DNA of 41,649 bases. Origin: Anaerolineaceae bacterium (GTDB taxonomy: Bacteria; Chloroflexota; Anaerolineae; Anaerolineales; Villigracilaceae). Each line of letters opens with the position of its first letter. Position 1 is the stretch's first letter. A program made the position numbers and the translations under genes. Under the pieces are notes generated by a model. The model saw nothing but the letters and a program-made list of their open reading frames with translations. It was not told where the DNA came from and ran no database searches. Where the stretch lies: positions 1-41,649 of the forward strand of contig VFJR01000068.1 in assembly GCA_009885945.1 (NCBI GenBank), given 5' to 3'. Shown piece after piece: positions 26,452 through 34,803 of this stretch.

Positions 26452-27889
26452 TATTACCCGTCCTTCAATAAGATTACGTCCCAGCGAACAACGTGTCTTG
26501 TTGCTTGTTGGGGATGCTCTGGCGTCGTTGATCGCCTTATTTAGCGCATTATATTTTTGGCGTGAATATAACCGCTTTGTTTTATTAGGGCGCGGTTTTA
26601 CAGAAATCCAAATCACTAAATTTCAATTAACCATTCAAGTGCCAGGCTGGGTGTATATTTTGCCAATTATCTGGCTGTTACTAATGGTTGACCTATATGA
26701 GGTTCATGCCGCAGCCAATCTGAAGCGAACTTTCCGCGGTGTTGCCATTGCGGCTTTTTTAGGATTATTAGGATATTCACTGCTGTTTACTTTTAATCAA
26801 GAACCGAACGCTTTGCCGCGCATTGTCGTTGGTGCGTTTCTGATCATCGCTTCTCTCTTAACTTTTGGCTGGCGCAGTGCCTATATTCGGATCTACACCT
26901 CAGCCGGGTTAATGCGCCGTGTGCTGATCATTGGCGCAGGACATGCAGGGCATACTCTGGTAGATGCATATAAATCTATTAATCCCCCTCCTTTTTTTCT
27001 GGTGGGTTTTATTGATGATGACCGTAGTAAGAGCAATAAGAAGTATATGGGTGTTCCTGTGATCGGAACTAACAAGCGTTTACTAAAAATAATTGACGAA
27101 TATAAGATATCAGATATTGTTGTTGCGATTACGGGCGAGGTCAAGGGCAACGCCTTTCAAGCAATTTTGGAAGCGCAAGAATATGGAGTAGAAGTTACCC
27201 GTATGCCCATTATGTATGAAGAAATGATGGGGCGCGTCCCGATCCATCACCTTGAATCTGATTGGGTGGTGCGTTCCTTTGTCGATCAACTGCGCGTCAG
27301 AGGGCTTTATGAAGTGATAAAACGGCTCATGGATGTACTGGGCGGATTGGTAGGGCTGGCTATCTTTGGGTTTATCCTTCCTTTTGCTACCCTCGCCACA
27401 ATTCTGGATACTGGCTTCCCTATTTTTTATTCACAAGATAGATTAGGTTCACGCGGAACTTCATTTAAAATATACAAACTTAGGACAATGAAACAAAACG
27501 CAGAAGAAGATGGCAAGGCAAAACTTGCGTCTGAAAACGATCCGCGCATAACTCGTGTGGGTAATTTTCTGCGTAAAACTCGTTTGGATGAATTACCTCA
27601 ATTTTGGAATGTTTTGATTGGCGAGATGAGTCTGGTCGGTCCGCGCGCAGAGCGTGCTCAATTGATTACCCAATTCCAAAAAGAAATCCCATTTTATCGT
27701 GCGCGCTTATTGGTAAAACCCGGGCTCACTGGCTGGGCGCAAATTAATTACGGTTATGTAGCAGATGTGAAAGAGACCGCCGTCAAACTTGAATATGATC
27801 TTTACTATATTAAACACCGCAGTATTAGCATGGATATTCAAATTGTGCTGCGCACCATTGGCACAGTTCTGCGCAGAGGCGGCAGATGA
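26444..27889 (+). CDS. Polyprenyl-phosphate sugar-1-phosphate transferase (WcaJ/WbaP type)
   Basis: 481 aa. Four N-terminal membrane helices (~15-150) are followed by a Rossmann-like domain with VLIIGAGHAGHTLVDAY. The C-terminal catalytic region has MDVLGGLVGLAIFG, YKLRTMKQNAE, TRLDELPQFWNVLIGEMSLVGPRAE, and KPGLTGWAQINYGY. The enzyme starts EPS repeat-unit synthesis by moving a sugar-1-phosphate from UDP-sugar to undecaprenyl phosphate. It is likely the initiating enzyme for the polymer assembled with the tyrosine kinase at the left edge. The stop overlaps the next start (ATGA). Confidence 0.95.
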   Translation: MADITRPSIRLRPSEQRVLLLVGDALASLIALFSALYFWREYNRFVLLGRGFTEIQITKFQLTIQVPGWVYILPIIWLLLMVDLYEVHAAANLKRTFRGVAIAAFLGLLGYSLLFTFNQEPNALPRIVVGAFLIIASLLTFGWRSAYIRIYTSAGLMRRVLIIGAGHAGHTLVDAYKSINPPPFFLVGFIDDDRSKSNKKYMGVPVIGTNKRLLKIIDEYKISDIVVAITGEVKGNAFQAILEAQEYGVEVTRMPIMYEEMMGRVPIHHLESDWVVRSFVDQLRVRGLYEVIKRLMDVLGGLVGLAIFGFILPFATLATILDTGFPIFYSQDRLGSRGTSFKIYKLRTMKQNAEEDGKAKLASENDPRITRVGNFLRKTRLDELPQFWNVLIGEMSLVGPRAERAQLITQFQKEIPFYRARLLVKPGLTGWAQINYGYVADVKETAVKLEYDLYYIKHRSISMDIQIVLRTIGTVLRRGGR

Positions 27890-28812
27890 AGTATTTAGTG
27901 ACTGGTGGGGCAGGCTTTATAGGCTCCCATCTTGCGCAATCTTTGCTTGAGCTAGGCGCAAGTGTACGCATTTTAGATAATTTTTCTTCTGGTAAAGTTG
28001 AAAATATAAATGGTTTGGATGTTGAAATTATTACAGGCGATATTCGCGATGCTGATATAGTTGCGCGGGCTGTGCGTGGAGTGGATGTTATTTTTCATGA
28101 AGCCGCGTTTGTCTCTGTGCCCGAATCAATGGAAAAGCCGCAGGAATGTTTTGATATAAACATAACAGGCACGTCCATTTTATTTGATACTGCCCGTAAG
28201 GCAGGCGTCAAACGTATTGTAGTTGCCTCCAGCGCTGCGGTATACGGCGAATCAACAGCCATGCCATTGCAAGAAGAAACACCCTTGCAACAATTATCTC
28301 CTTATGCCACATCTAAACGTGTAGATGAAATGTATGCTCAATTGTTCACCTCGCAATTTGGCTTTGAAGTCGTTGCGCTGCGTTATTTCAATGTTTACGG
28401 TCCCCGTCAAAGACCAGATTCAATGTACGCCGCCGCGGTTCCAATTTTTATTCAACGCATGCTAGACAACAAACCAATAACCATCTATGGTGATGGCGGT
28501 CAAACCCGTGACCTTGTGAATGTCCGCGATGTAGTACAGGCAAATTTGCTTGCTTCCCAACATCCATCTGCGCCTGGGCAAATTTTTAACGTCTGCACTG
28601 GTGTAGAAACCCGCTTGCTGGATTTACTTGATATTCTTTATAAAATTTTCCCCAATGCCCCAAAGCACATTCATGCCGAACCACGTGCCGGCGATATCTA
28701 TCGTTCTATCGGCACACCGAAAAAGGCAATGGAACTTTTAGGCTATCAACCCCACGTATCTCTTGCAGAAGGCATCCAAGAAGCCGTGCAATCTATGCAA
28801 GCTTCCATTTGA
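27886..28812 (+). CDS. NAD-dependent nucleotide-sugar epimerase (extended SDR)
   Basis: 308 aa. N-terminal NAD motif VTGGAGFIGSHL, then GDIRD. The catalytic triad is visible as SSAAVYGES with YATSK, and RYFNVYGPRQRP follows. Most similar in form to UDP-glucose/UDP-GlcNAc 4-epimerases (GalE/WbpP-like), which supply UDP-galactose, UDP-GalNAc or related sugars for EPS. The start overlaps the sugar transferase stop. Substrate preference cannot be read from these motifs. Confidence 0.93.
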   Translation: MKYLVTGGAGFIGSHLAQSLLELGASVRILDNFSSGKVENINGLDVEIITGDIRDADIVARAVRGVDVIFHEAAFVSVPESMEKPQECFDINITGTSILFDTARKAGVKRIVVASSAAVYGESTAMPLQEETPLQQLSPYATSKRVDEMYAQLFTSQFGFEVVALRYFNVYGPRQRPDSMYAAAVPIFIQRMLDNKPITIYGDGGQTRDLVNVRDVVQANLLASQHPSAPGQIFNVCTGVETRLLDLLDILYKIFPNAPKHIHAEPRAGDIYRSIGTPKKAMELLGYQPHVSLAEGIQEAVQSMQASI

Positions 28813-28819
28813 TTTTCAG

Positions 28820-28847
28820 CCTTCAACCTGTAACTTTCAACTATTAA
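28820..28847 (+). repeat. Four degenerate heptamers (CYTTCAA-type) between EPS genes
   Basis: Consecutive 7-mers are CCTTCAA, CCTGTAA, CTTTCAA and CTATTAA. They fill most of the 44-bp gap before the dehydratase gene and resemble the short tandem heptamer repeats known from cyanobacteria. Confidence 0.6.
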
Positions 28848-28856
28848 TTTTCTAAC

Positions 28857-30746
28857 GTGATAACTTTCAAACCCTTCTCTCATATCCGTAATCGTTTCGT
28901 CTTCATCGGCGACATAGCCCTCATTATTGTTTCTGTGCTGGGTAGTTTTGCCTTGCGGCTTGATGTCAGTGAATTGCCATTTTATTTTCCTGCGGCAGTA
29001 TTAATGTGCGCGGTGGCTTTATTCATTAAGATTCCTGTTCATTATCTCTTTGGTTTATATCGCCGTTTATGGGTCTATGCCAGCACAAGTGAATTGCGTT
29101 TAATTACGGTTGCAGTTACAACCGCCTCCGTTTTAACTTCTGGCATCATGCTCTTATTAAGCAGTGCGGGCTACATTCAACCTGGCATGCCTCGTTCTGC
29201 ATTAGGCATTGACTGGTTACTCTCGCTTGTACTGATCGGCGGCTCGCGTTTTGCTTTACGTATTCTTTCTGAGCAATCAACAACCCCGCGCAATGGAAAA
29301 TCCAAACGCGCCCTTATCATTGGCGCAGGTGACGCAGGTGCATTGGTCGCGCGTGAATTGCAAAAATCTTCCTTGATCAACCTCATTCCAATTGGCTTTT
29401 TAGATGACGATGAATCTAAACAAAATCACCAAATCTATGGCGTTTCCGTTATCGGCAAAATAAACGACCTTTCTGCTATTTTAGATAATCAACAAGTGGA
29501 CGAAGTGATTATTGCTATTCCATCTGCGCCGGGGCAAATTGTCCGTTTGGTCAATGATGTTTGCCGTGCAAAAGGAATTTCTTCGCGTACCATGCCAGGC
29601 TTGTACGAATTGATTGGCGGCAAGATCAATGTCAGCCGTTTGCGCGAAGTAGATATTGCTGACCTTTTGCGCCGTGAGCCGGTAAAAATAGATGATCGCT
29701 TAATTGGCGGCAGTCTCACTGGTAAGCGCATACTTGTAACCGGCGCGGGCGGTTCCATCGGACGAGAAATTTGTCGTCAGGTTGCGCGTTGGTCTCCCAC
29801 CGAATTAATTTTGCTGGGTCACGGGGAGAACAGCATTTTTGAAGCCATGCTTGAACTGCGTGAAAATTACCCATCACTTTCATTGCATCCAGTCATTGCA
29901 GATGTGCGTGATGCGCAGCGCATTCAAATAATCCTCAAAGCCTATCACCCTGATGTGATCTTCCACGCCGCCGCGCATAAACATGTGCCTTTAATGGAAG
30001 CCAATATTGAAGAAGCCATCACCAATAATGTGATTGGCACGAATAACCTCGTTCAAGCCGCGCTGAAAGTTGATACAGAACGACTGGTCTTGATCTCCAC
30101 TGATAAAGCTGTGCGCCCTGTCAGCGTTATGGGCGCCACCAAACGCCTTGCCGAAATGATCGTTCTCGATGCCGCGCATCGCAGCGCACGTGCCTTTACC
30201 GTGGTACGTTTTGGGAATGTGCTCGGCAGCCGTGGTTCTGTTGTGCCTCTTTTCAAACAGCAGATCGCGCGGGGTGGACCAGTAACCATTACCCATCCAG
30301 AAATGATGCGTTACTTTATGACCATCCCAGAAGCCGTGCATCTTGTTTTGCAAGCCGCGTCTATGGGGCAGGGCGGTGAAGTCTTTTTGTTGAACATGGG
30401 GCAGCAAGTCAAAATCCTAGACCTCGCCGAAGATCTGATCAAACTCTCAGGACTTGAGCCTCATCGTGATATTGAGATCACTTTCACTGGCATTCGTCCT
30501 GGTGAAAAATTAAGCGAAGATTTATGGGAAGAAGGCGTTCATTTTCAACCCACTCAACATACTGAAATTTATCGCGCGGTTGAAGAAGAAAATGTTGATG
30601 GCGCCCTTCTGAAAAATGCTATTGATGAATTTGCCAAACTCGCCGCGCATGGTGAAACTGACGCTATTATTAATTTAATAGATCAATCCATTCCCAGCGC
30701 TGCTGTGCGTTCTGCTCCGCCGCCTGATATTACATCTGTGATCTAA
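28857..30746 (+). CDS. Membrane nucleotide-sugar 4,6-dehydratase (FlaA1/CapD/WbpM/PglF type)
   Basis: 629 aa from a GTG start. Four membrane helices occupy ~15-140. A first Rossmann segment, ALIIGAGDAGALVARELQ, precedes the catalytic SDR domain with ILVTGAGGSIGREICRQ, VIADVRD, HAAAHKHVPLMEAN, and the active-site stretch LISTDKAVRPVSVMGATKRLAE. The end has GIRPGEKLSEDLW. Long-form enzymes of this kind turn UDP-GlcNAc into UDP-4-keto-6-deoxy sugars for EPS, capsule or glycoprotein glycans. No clear Shine-Dalgarno precedes the GTG, and the gap before it carries heptamer repeats. One base separates it from the FemAB gene. Confidence 0.93.
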   Translation: MITFKPFSHIRNRFVFIGDIALIIVSVLGSFALRLDVSELPFYFPAAVLMCAVALFIKIPVHYLFGLYRRLWVYASTSELRLITVAVTTASVLTSGIMLLLSSAGYIQPGMPRSALGIDWLLSLVLIGGSRFALRILSEQSTTPRNGKSKRALIIGAGDAGALVARELQKSSLINLIPIGFLDDDESKQNHQIYGVSVIGKINDLSAILDNQQVDEVIIAIPSAPGQIVRLVNDVCRAKGISSRTMPGLYELIGGKINVSRLREVDIADLLRREPVKIDDRLIGGSLTGKRILVTGAGGSIGREICRQVARWSPTELILLGHGENSIFEAMLELRENYPSLSLHPVIADVRDAQRIQIILKAYHPDVIFHAAAHKHVPLMEANIEEAITNNVIGTNNLVQAALKVDTERLVLISTDKAVRPVSVMGATKRLAEMIVLDAAHRSARAFTVVRFGNVLGSRGSVVPLFKQQIARGGPVTITHPEMMRYFMTIPEAVHLVLQAASMGQGGEVFLLNMGQQVKILDLAEDLIKLSGLEPHRDIEITFTGIRPGEKLSEDLWEEGVHFQPTQHTEIYRAVEEENVDGALLKNAIDEFAKLAAHGETDAIINLIDQSIPSAAVRSAPPPDITSVI

Positions 30747-30747
30747 A

Positions 30748-31740
30748 ATGCCCATTGCATCGCTCACTGATTGGAATATTTTTTTACAAAACCATCCTGA
30801 CGTACATTTACTTCAAAGAGGTGAATGGGGAGAGCTCAAGAGGAATTTTGGATGGGAGCCTATCCGCATTATCTTTGATGATAAAACTGGCGCACAGATA
30901 CTCTTTCGACGATTGCCGTTGGGTTTGACGATCGGTTATATGCCGAAGCCTTGGACTGGCAATCAGCTATCAGTAATCAGCGATCAGGCTTGGGCGCAGA
31001 TTGACGCGCTGTGTAAACAACATCGCGCCATCTTTCTAAAAATCGAACCCGATGCCTGGGACGATACCCAATCACGCATCAAGCATCAGGCATTACGCAT
31101 TTCCCCTCATAACATTCAGCCTCCTTGCACCATCGTCATTGATATCAAAGACAGCGAAGAAGAAATCCTTGCACGCATGAAGCCAAAGTGCCGTTATAAC
31201 ATTCGCCTTGCCGAAAAAAAAGGCATCACCGTTCGTGCGTGGGATGATATTTCTGCTTTTTACGAAATGATGACGGTCACAGGCGGGCGCGATGGATTTG
31301 GCGTACATTCCAGAGAATATTATCAACGCGCTTATCAATTATTTCATTCTACAGATGCGTGTGAATTACTTGTTGCAGAATATGAAGGAAAGCCGCTTGC
31401 AGCCCTAATGGTTTTTGCAAATGAAAAGCGTGCATGGTATGTATATGGCGCATCAAATGATCAAGAGCGCAATAGAATGCCAGCCTATCTTTTGCAGTGG
31501 CAAGCAATTCGCTGGGCAAAGGCACGCGGTTGTGAAGAATATGATTTGTGGGGCGTGCCTGATGAGGATGAAGAAACACTCGAAGCGCAGTTTGAATCTC
31601 GTCATGACGGCTTATGGGGTGTTTATCGTTTCAAGCGCGGGTTTGGCGGTCAGTTAAAGCGCGCCGCTCAAGCTTTGGATAGAGTCTATCATCCATTATT
31701 ATATTGGCTGTATTTAAAATTTATAGGAAATAGAGGCTAG
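30748..31740 (+). CDS. FemAB-family aminoacyltransferase, copy 1
   Basis: 330 aa. N-terminal LLQRGEWGELKRNFGWEP, RMKPKCRYNIRLAEKKGI, AALMVFANEKRAWYVYGAS and YDLWGVPDED are FemX/MurM-type double-GNAT motifs. The family transfers amino acids from aminoacyl-tRNA to peptidoglycan precursors; homologues in EPS operons may modify glycans instead. It lies 1 nt after the dehydratase and 3 nt before a second copy. The peptide NQLSVISDQAW (residues ~72-82) is encoded by four ATCAGNN heptamers and looks like inserted repeat sequence. Confidence 0.88.
   Translation: MPIASLTDWNIFLQNHPDVHLLQRGEWGELKRNFGWEPIRIIFDDKTGAQILFRRLPLGLTIGYMPKPWTGNQLSVISDQAWAQIDALCKQHRAIFLKIEPDAWDDTQSRIKHQALRISPHNIQPPCTIVIDIKDSEEEILARMKPKCRYNIRLAEKKGITVRAWDDISAFYEMMTVTGGRDGFGVHSREYYQRAYQLFHSTDACELLVAEYEGKPLAALMVFANEKRAWYVYGASNDQERNRMPAYLLQWQAIRWAKARGCEEYDLWGVPDEDEETLEAQFESRHDGLWGVYRFKRGFGGQLKRAAQALDRVYHPLLYWLYLKFIGNRG
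30962..30989 (+). repeat. In-frame heptamer repeat (ATCAGNN x4) inside FemAB copy 1
   Basis: Consecutive 7-mers are ATCAGCT, ATCAGTA, ATCAGCG and ATCAGGC. They encode QLSVISDQA. Peptides of the QLSVIS type recur where such heptamer arrays invade genes in other genomes. Confidence 0.65.
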
Positions 31741-31743
31741 AAA

Positions 31744-32925
31744 GTGCAAAGCAGTATTTGGAATGAATTAATCTCAAAACTTCCCAACCCGCATTTTCTT
31801 CAATCTTATGAATGGGGACAGGTGAAGCAAAAATACGGCTGGACTCCTTATTATGCTGTTTGGGGTGCAAACGATGAATTTGTAGTTAATACCAATCCAG
31901 CTTCTCTTTCCTCATTCGTCTTTCCTCTCGTTGCTTCTGCTCTCATCCTCCAGCGCACTATTTCCTTTCGTGGTCTATTCAATATGTGTGTTTTTTATGC
32001 TCCCAAAGGTCCTTTGCTGGATTGGAGTAACCAATCATTACGCACCCGTGTGCTCAGCGATCTTGAATCTTTTACGAAAAAAAAAGGTGCCATATTTTTG
32101 AAAATAGATCCAGACATCAACGTAGGCCGTGGCGTTCCTCAAAGCGAGACAGATGCTCCAGATAAAACAGGAGCAGACATCCAGCTTGAAATGAAGCGCA
32201 GAGGTTGGGGATATTCTGCGGAGCAGATTCAATTTCAGAATACAGTTCATGTGGATTTATCAGCAAACGAAGAAGAAATCATCATGCGCATGAAACAGAA
32301 GACGCGTTATAACGTGCGACTTGCCGAGAAGAAAGGCGTTGTTCTGCGTGTAGGCAATTTAGATGATTTGCCAATGCTTTACAAGATGTACGCAGAGACA
32401 TCTGTGCGCGATGGCTTTGTGATTCGTGATGAAGAATATTACATGATGGTTTGGCGTTCATTTATGTCGCAGATCACAGGCGTTGCCCTGAGCTTGTCGA
32501 AGGGTCAAAGGTCTCAGCCATATGCAGTTCCATTAATTGCGGAAGTGGATGGCGAACCTGTGGCGGCGATATTTTTATTTATTTTTAGTGATCGCGCGTA
32601 TTATGTTTATGGAATGTCACGGGTTGCGCATCGTGAAAAAATGCCCACTTATCTTTTGCAATGGGAAGCAATGAAGTATGCAAAATCAATGGGCTGCGCT
32701 GTTTATGATCTATGGGGCGCGCCTGATGTGTTTGACGAAAGTGATTCGATGTGGGGAGTGTATCGCTTTAAGGAAGGGTTGGGCGGGGATGTGGTGCGCA
32801 CCTTGGGCGCGTATGACTTTGCGCCCAATATGTTGATTTATAAACTGTACACCGAAGTGATGCCGCGCCTATTGAATGTGATGAGGGTACGTGGAAAAAA
32901 GAAAACGCGCCAGGTTTTGGAATAA
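31744..32925 (+). CDS. FemAB-family aminoacyltransferase, copy 2
   Basis: 393 aa from GTG at 31744. It keeps the same order of motifs as copy 1: HFLQSYEWGQVKQKYGWTP, RMKQKTRYNVRLAEKKGV, AAIFLFIFSDRAYYVYGMS, YDLWGAPD, MWGVYRFKEGLGG. It is longer than copy 1 mainly because of extra segments near residues 50-80 and 130-165, plus a short insertion encoding ALSLSKG near residue 250 that comes from a palindromic repeat. It is the last gene of the EPS run and converges on the dlt-type operon with a 17-bp gap. Paralogy with copy 1 suggests tandem duplication and divergence, each perhaps adding a different residue. Confidence 0.87.
   Translation: MQSSIWNELISKLPNPHFLQSYEWGQVKQKYGWTPYYAVWGANDEFVVNTNPASLSSFVFPLVASALILQRTISFRGLFNMCVFYAPKGPLLDWSNQSLRTRVLSDLESFTKKKGAIFLKIDPDINVGRGVPQSETDAPDKTGADIQLEMKRRGWGYSAEQIQFQNTVHVDLSANEEEIIMRMKQKTRYNVRLAEKKGVVLRVGNLDDLPMLYKMYAETSVRDGFVIRDEEYYMMVWRSFMSQITGVALSLSKGQRSQPYAVPLIAEVDGEPVAAIFLFIFSDRAYYVYGMSRVAHREKMPTYLLQWEAMKYAKSMGCAVYDLWGAPDVFDESDSMWGVYRFKEGLGGDVVRTLGAYDFAPNMLIYKLYTEVMPRLLNVMRVRGKKKTRQVLE
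32486..32504. repeat. Palindromic repeat in frame inside FemAB copy 2
   Basis: CCCTGAGCTTGTCGAAGGG is a nearly palindromic 19-mer of a type dispersed in many bacterial genomes. It encodes ALSLSKG at a point where copy 1 has no matching residues, so it reads as an in-frame insertion. Confidence 0.7.
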
Positions 32926-32942
32926 ATTTTATACAACTAAAA

Positions 32943-33185
32943 TTAATTTTTGCGCGCTTTGTTGATCAGCGTTACAACGCCAATACATGCCCATATAAAA
33001 TTAAGCGTTGTGGCAGGGTATGCGCCTTGCTTGTACGTATAAAGAGTTAGCACGATCCCTGCAAAAATGTTTAATCCCTGATATAGATACGAATCGCTTT
33101 CTACTTTTTTGGCGGAAATTAAAACATAGGCAACCAGATAAAAAACTGTGCCGACCCAGCCGAGAATATCTATGATTTGATCCAT
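32943..33185 (-). CDS. Small membrane protein (CBU_0592-like)
   Basis: 80 aa with three predicted membrane helices (~4-24, ~35-52, ~58-76). The pattern DILGWVGTVFYLVAYVLIS followed by YQGLNIFAGIVLTLYTY fits the CBU_0592-type family of short inner-membrane proteins; function unknown. It begins 1 nt after the MOSC gene stop, so it is the last gene of the dlt-type operon. The 3' end faces the FemAB gene. Confidence 0.8.
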   Translation of the reverse strand: MDQIIDILGWVGTVFYLVAYVLISAKKVESDSYLYQGLNIFAGIVLTLYTYKQGAYPATTLNFIWACIGVVTLINKARKN

Positions 33186-33186
33186 T

Positions 33187-33984
33187 TTATTTAAGTATCT
33201 CCACGTTCATGCCAAGTCTCAACCTGCCGCTGTTTAACGGAATTGTGTTCATCCCGAAGATGGCGCCCAACTCATGCTTTCGATATTTTCCAAGTGTCTT
33301 GAGCGGTTCCTTGTTTTTGGCGAGTGTTTCTTTATCAATGGTGGTGACTTCACAGCGCGGGCATGGTTTGACGAGCGCCATTTCAACATCGCCAATTTTG
33401 ATGCGTTTCCATTGGTCTTCTGCAAACGGCTCACAACCTTTGATCACAATGTTTGGGCGAAAGCGATTCATCGGCAATGGGGAATCAAGCCGTGAGTTTA
33501 AGTCTTGAAGCGATTCTTCGGAGAGGATCAGGATCGGGTAGCCGTCTGCAAATCCAGTATGGTCATCTATATTAATAGCGTAATCAGAATTAACTGTGCG
33601 TTGAATTCCCTCAGCGATATGTACAAGCCGTACCGAGATGCCGAGCCAGTCGGAAAACCATTGCGCGCTCAGGTCGCCTTGGTCAATTGCAGAGACGCCT
33701 TTGCTTTTCCAAATATCGACCAGTTTTGTTTCGCCAATGGTTTGGATGGTATGTACAAGTATATCCATAGCAGGCGCGGATAAGGTCAGTGTGCCGTCTT
33801 CGAGTAATGGATTGATCAGCGCAAGTTTTGGATATTCACGCTGGGTGAGAAATTCACCTGCGCTTGTAATGACCATCATGCGGCGGTCATTTTGCAAGCC
33901 CATGCGTTCTACGTTAGATTCTGTTACATCAAATCCGCGGCAGGCTTTGATGGGATAATATGTGAGAGAGGAGAGTGTGATCAT
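33187..33984 (-). CDS. MOSC-domain protein with N-terminal beta-barrel (YcbX/mARC-like)
   Basis: 265 aa from ATG 33984, chosen because it overlaps the upstream stop as ATGA and has AAGGA 6 nt before it; a longer frame to 34026 is likely spurious. The N-terminal MOSC_N barrel is TLSSLTYYPIKACRGFDV...GLQNDRRMMV. The C-terminal MOSC domain has FRPNIVIKG and the molybdenum-ligand Cys region VKPCPRCEVTTID. Relatives bind molybdenum cofactor and reduce N-hydroxylated compounds, or handle activated sulfur. No 2Fe-2S domain is attached. The link to the dlt genes is positional only. Confidence 0.9.
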   Translation of the reverse strand: MITLSSLTYYPIKACRGFDVTESNVERMGLQNDRRMMVITSAGEFLTQREYPKLALINPLLEDGTLTLSAPAMDILVHTIQTIGETKLVDIWKSKGVSAIDQGDLSAQWFSDWLGISVRLVHIAEGIQRTVNSDYAINIDDHTGFADGYPILILSEESLQDLNSRLDSPLPMNRFRPNIVIKGCEPFAEDQWKRIKIGDVEMALVKPCPRCEVTTIDKETLAKNKEPLKTLGKYRKHELGAIFGMNTIPLNSGRLRLGMNVEILK

Positions 33985-34796
33985 TGAAATTCCTTGTAAA
34001 CTATTTTTGAAATTTGTGCCATGCAAGTGTGAGCTTGATCTTCATCATCGGCGGGGAATCCGCGTGTGAGGATGGTGATGGCGTATGGTTTGCGATTTTT
34101 AGAAGGGAAGACGATGCCTGTGTCATGATAAAAGGAACCTGTCCAGCCTGTTTTGTGCGCGACTTTGGCATACTTCGGCAATAGCGCTGGAATGCTTTCG
34201 TTAAATTCCTGTCCAAGCATAATGTCAATCATCTGCTGTGAGGCTTGAGCTGAAACTACTCTTTTTTCGGCGATCAAACTCATCATATGAGTTAGCCCGC
34301 GTGCAGATGCACTGTTGTTTAAGCCGAGCCGAAACGCGACATTGTCTTCCACGCCGCGCATAACTGTCACGCCTTGAATGCCCAGATTTTGTAAAAACGA
34401 ATTCACTTGTTTTGCGCCCACTTTTTCGATCAACATATTGGTGGCAAGGTTGCTGCTGCGCACGATCATCAAGCGCGTTAACTCATAAATCGTTTCGTTT
34501 TCGCCAATACGTGTATATAAACTTGTTTCTGCATCATCCACTATATCAAGTGAAAATGAACTGCCATCTGCAATGCTTGTAAATGTATTGATGATCGGAA
34601 TTTGGTCTTGCAGAGAAAAATTCCCAGCTTGTGCTTGACGAAATACTTCCAACATGACAGGCACTTTCATAGTGCTGGCGGGGTGTAGAGGCTCGTCAGC
34701 GTTGATGAATATTTCTCTTTGTGTTTGCAGGTCAAAAACTGCAACTTCGATTAGTTTGTCTGTGAATTGGGAGATGTAGGATTCGAGTTCGTTCAT
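33981..34796 (-). CDS. Class A beta-lactamase-like serine hydrolase
   Basis: 271 aa from the Met at 34796, which starts just before the domain (NELESYISQF); the longer frame to 34850 would overlap dltB. Penicillin-interacting motifs are present: S-x-x-K as PASTMKVP, SxN as RSSNLATN, and KTG as HKTGWTGSF. A GVEDN segment lies where class A enzymes carry the Omega-loop Glu. No signal peptide is visible from this start, which is odd for an enzyme acting on cell-wall peptides. It could be a beta-lactamase or a D-Ala-recognising hydrolase; its place inside a D-alanylation operon favours a cell-wall role (inference). Confidence 0.85.
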   Translation of the reverse strand: MNELESYISQFTDKLIEVAVFDLQTQREIFINADEPLHPASTMKVPVMLEVFRQAQAGNFSLQDQIPIINTFTSIADGSSFSLDIVDDAETSLYTRIGENETIYELTRLMIVRSSNLATNMLIEKVGAKQVNSFLQNLGIQGVTVMRGVEDNVAFRLGLNNSASARGLTHMMSLIAEKRVVSAQASQQMIDIMLGQEFNESIPALLPKYAKVAHKTGWTGSFYHDTGIVFPSKNRKPYAITILTRGFPADDEDQAHTCMAQISKIVYKEFQ

Positions 34797-34803
34797 AGGA
34801 AGT

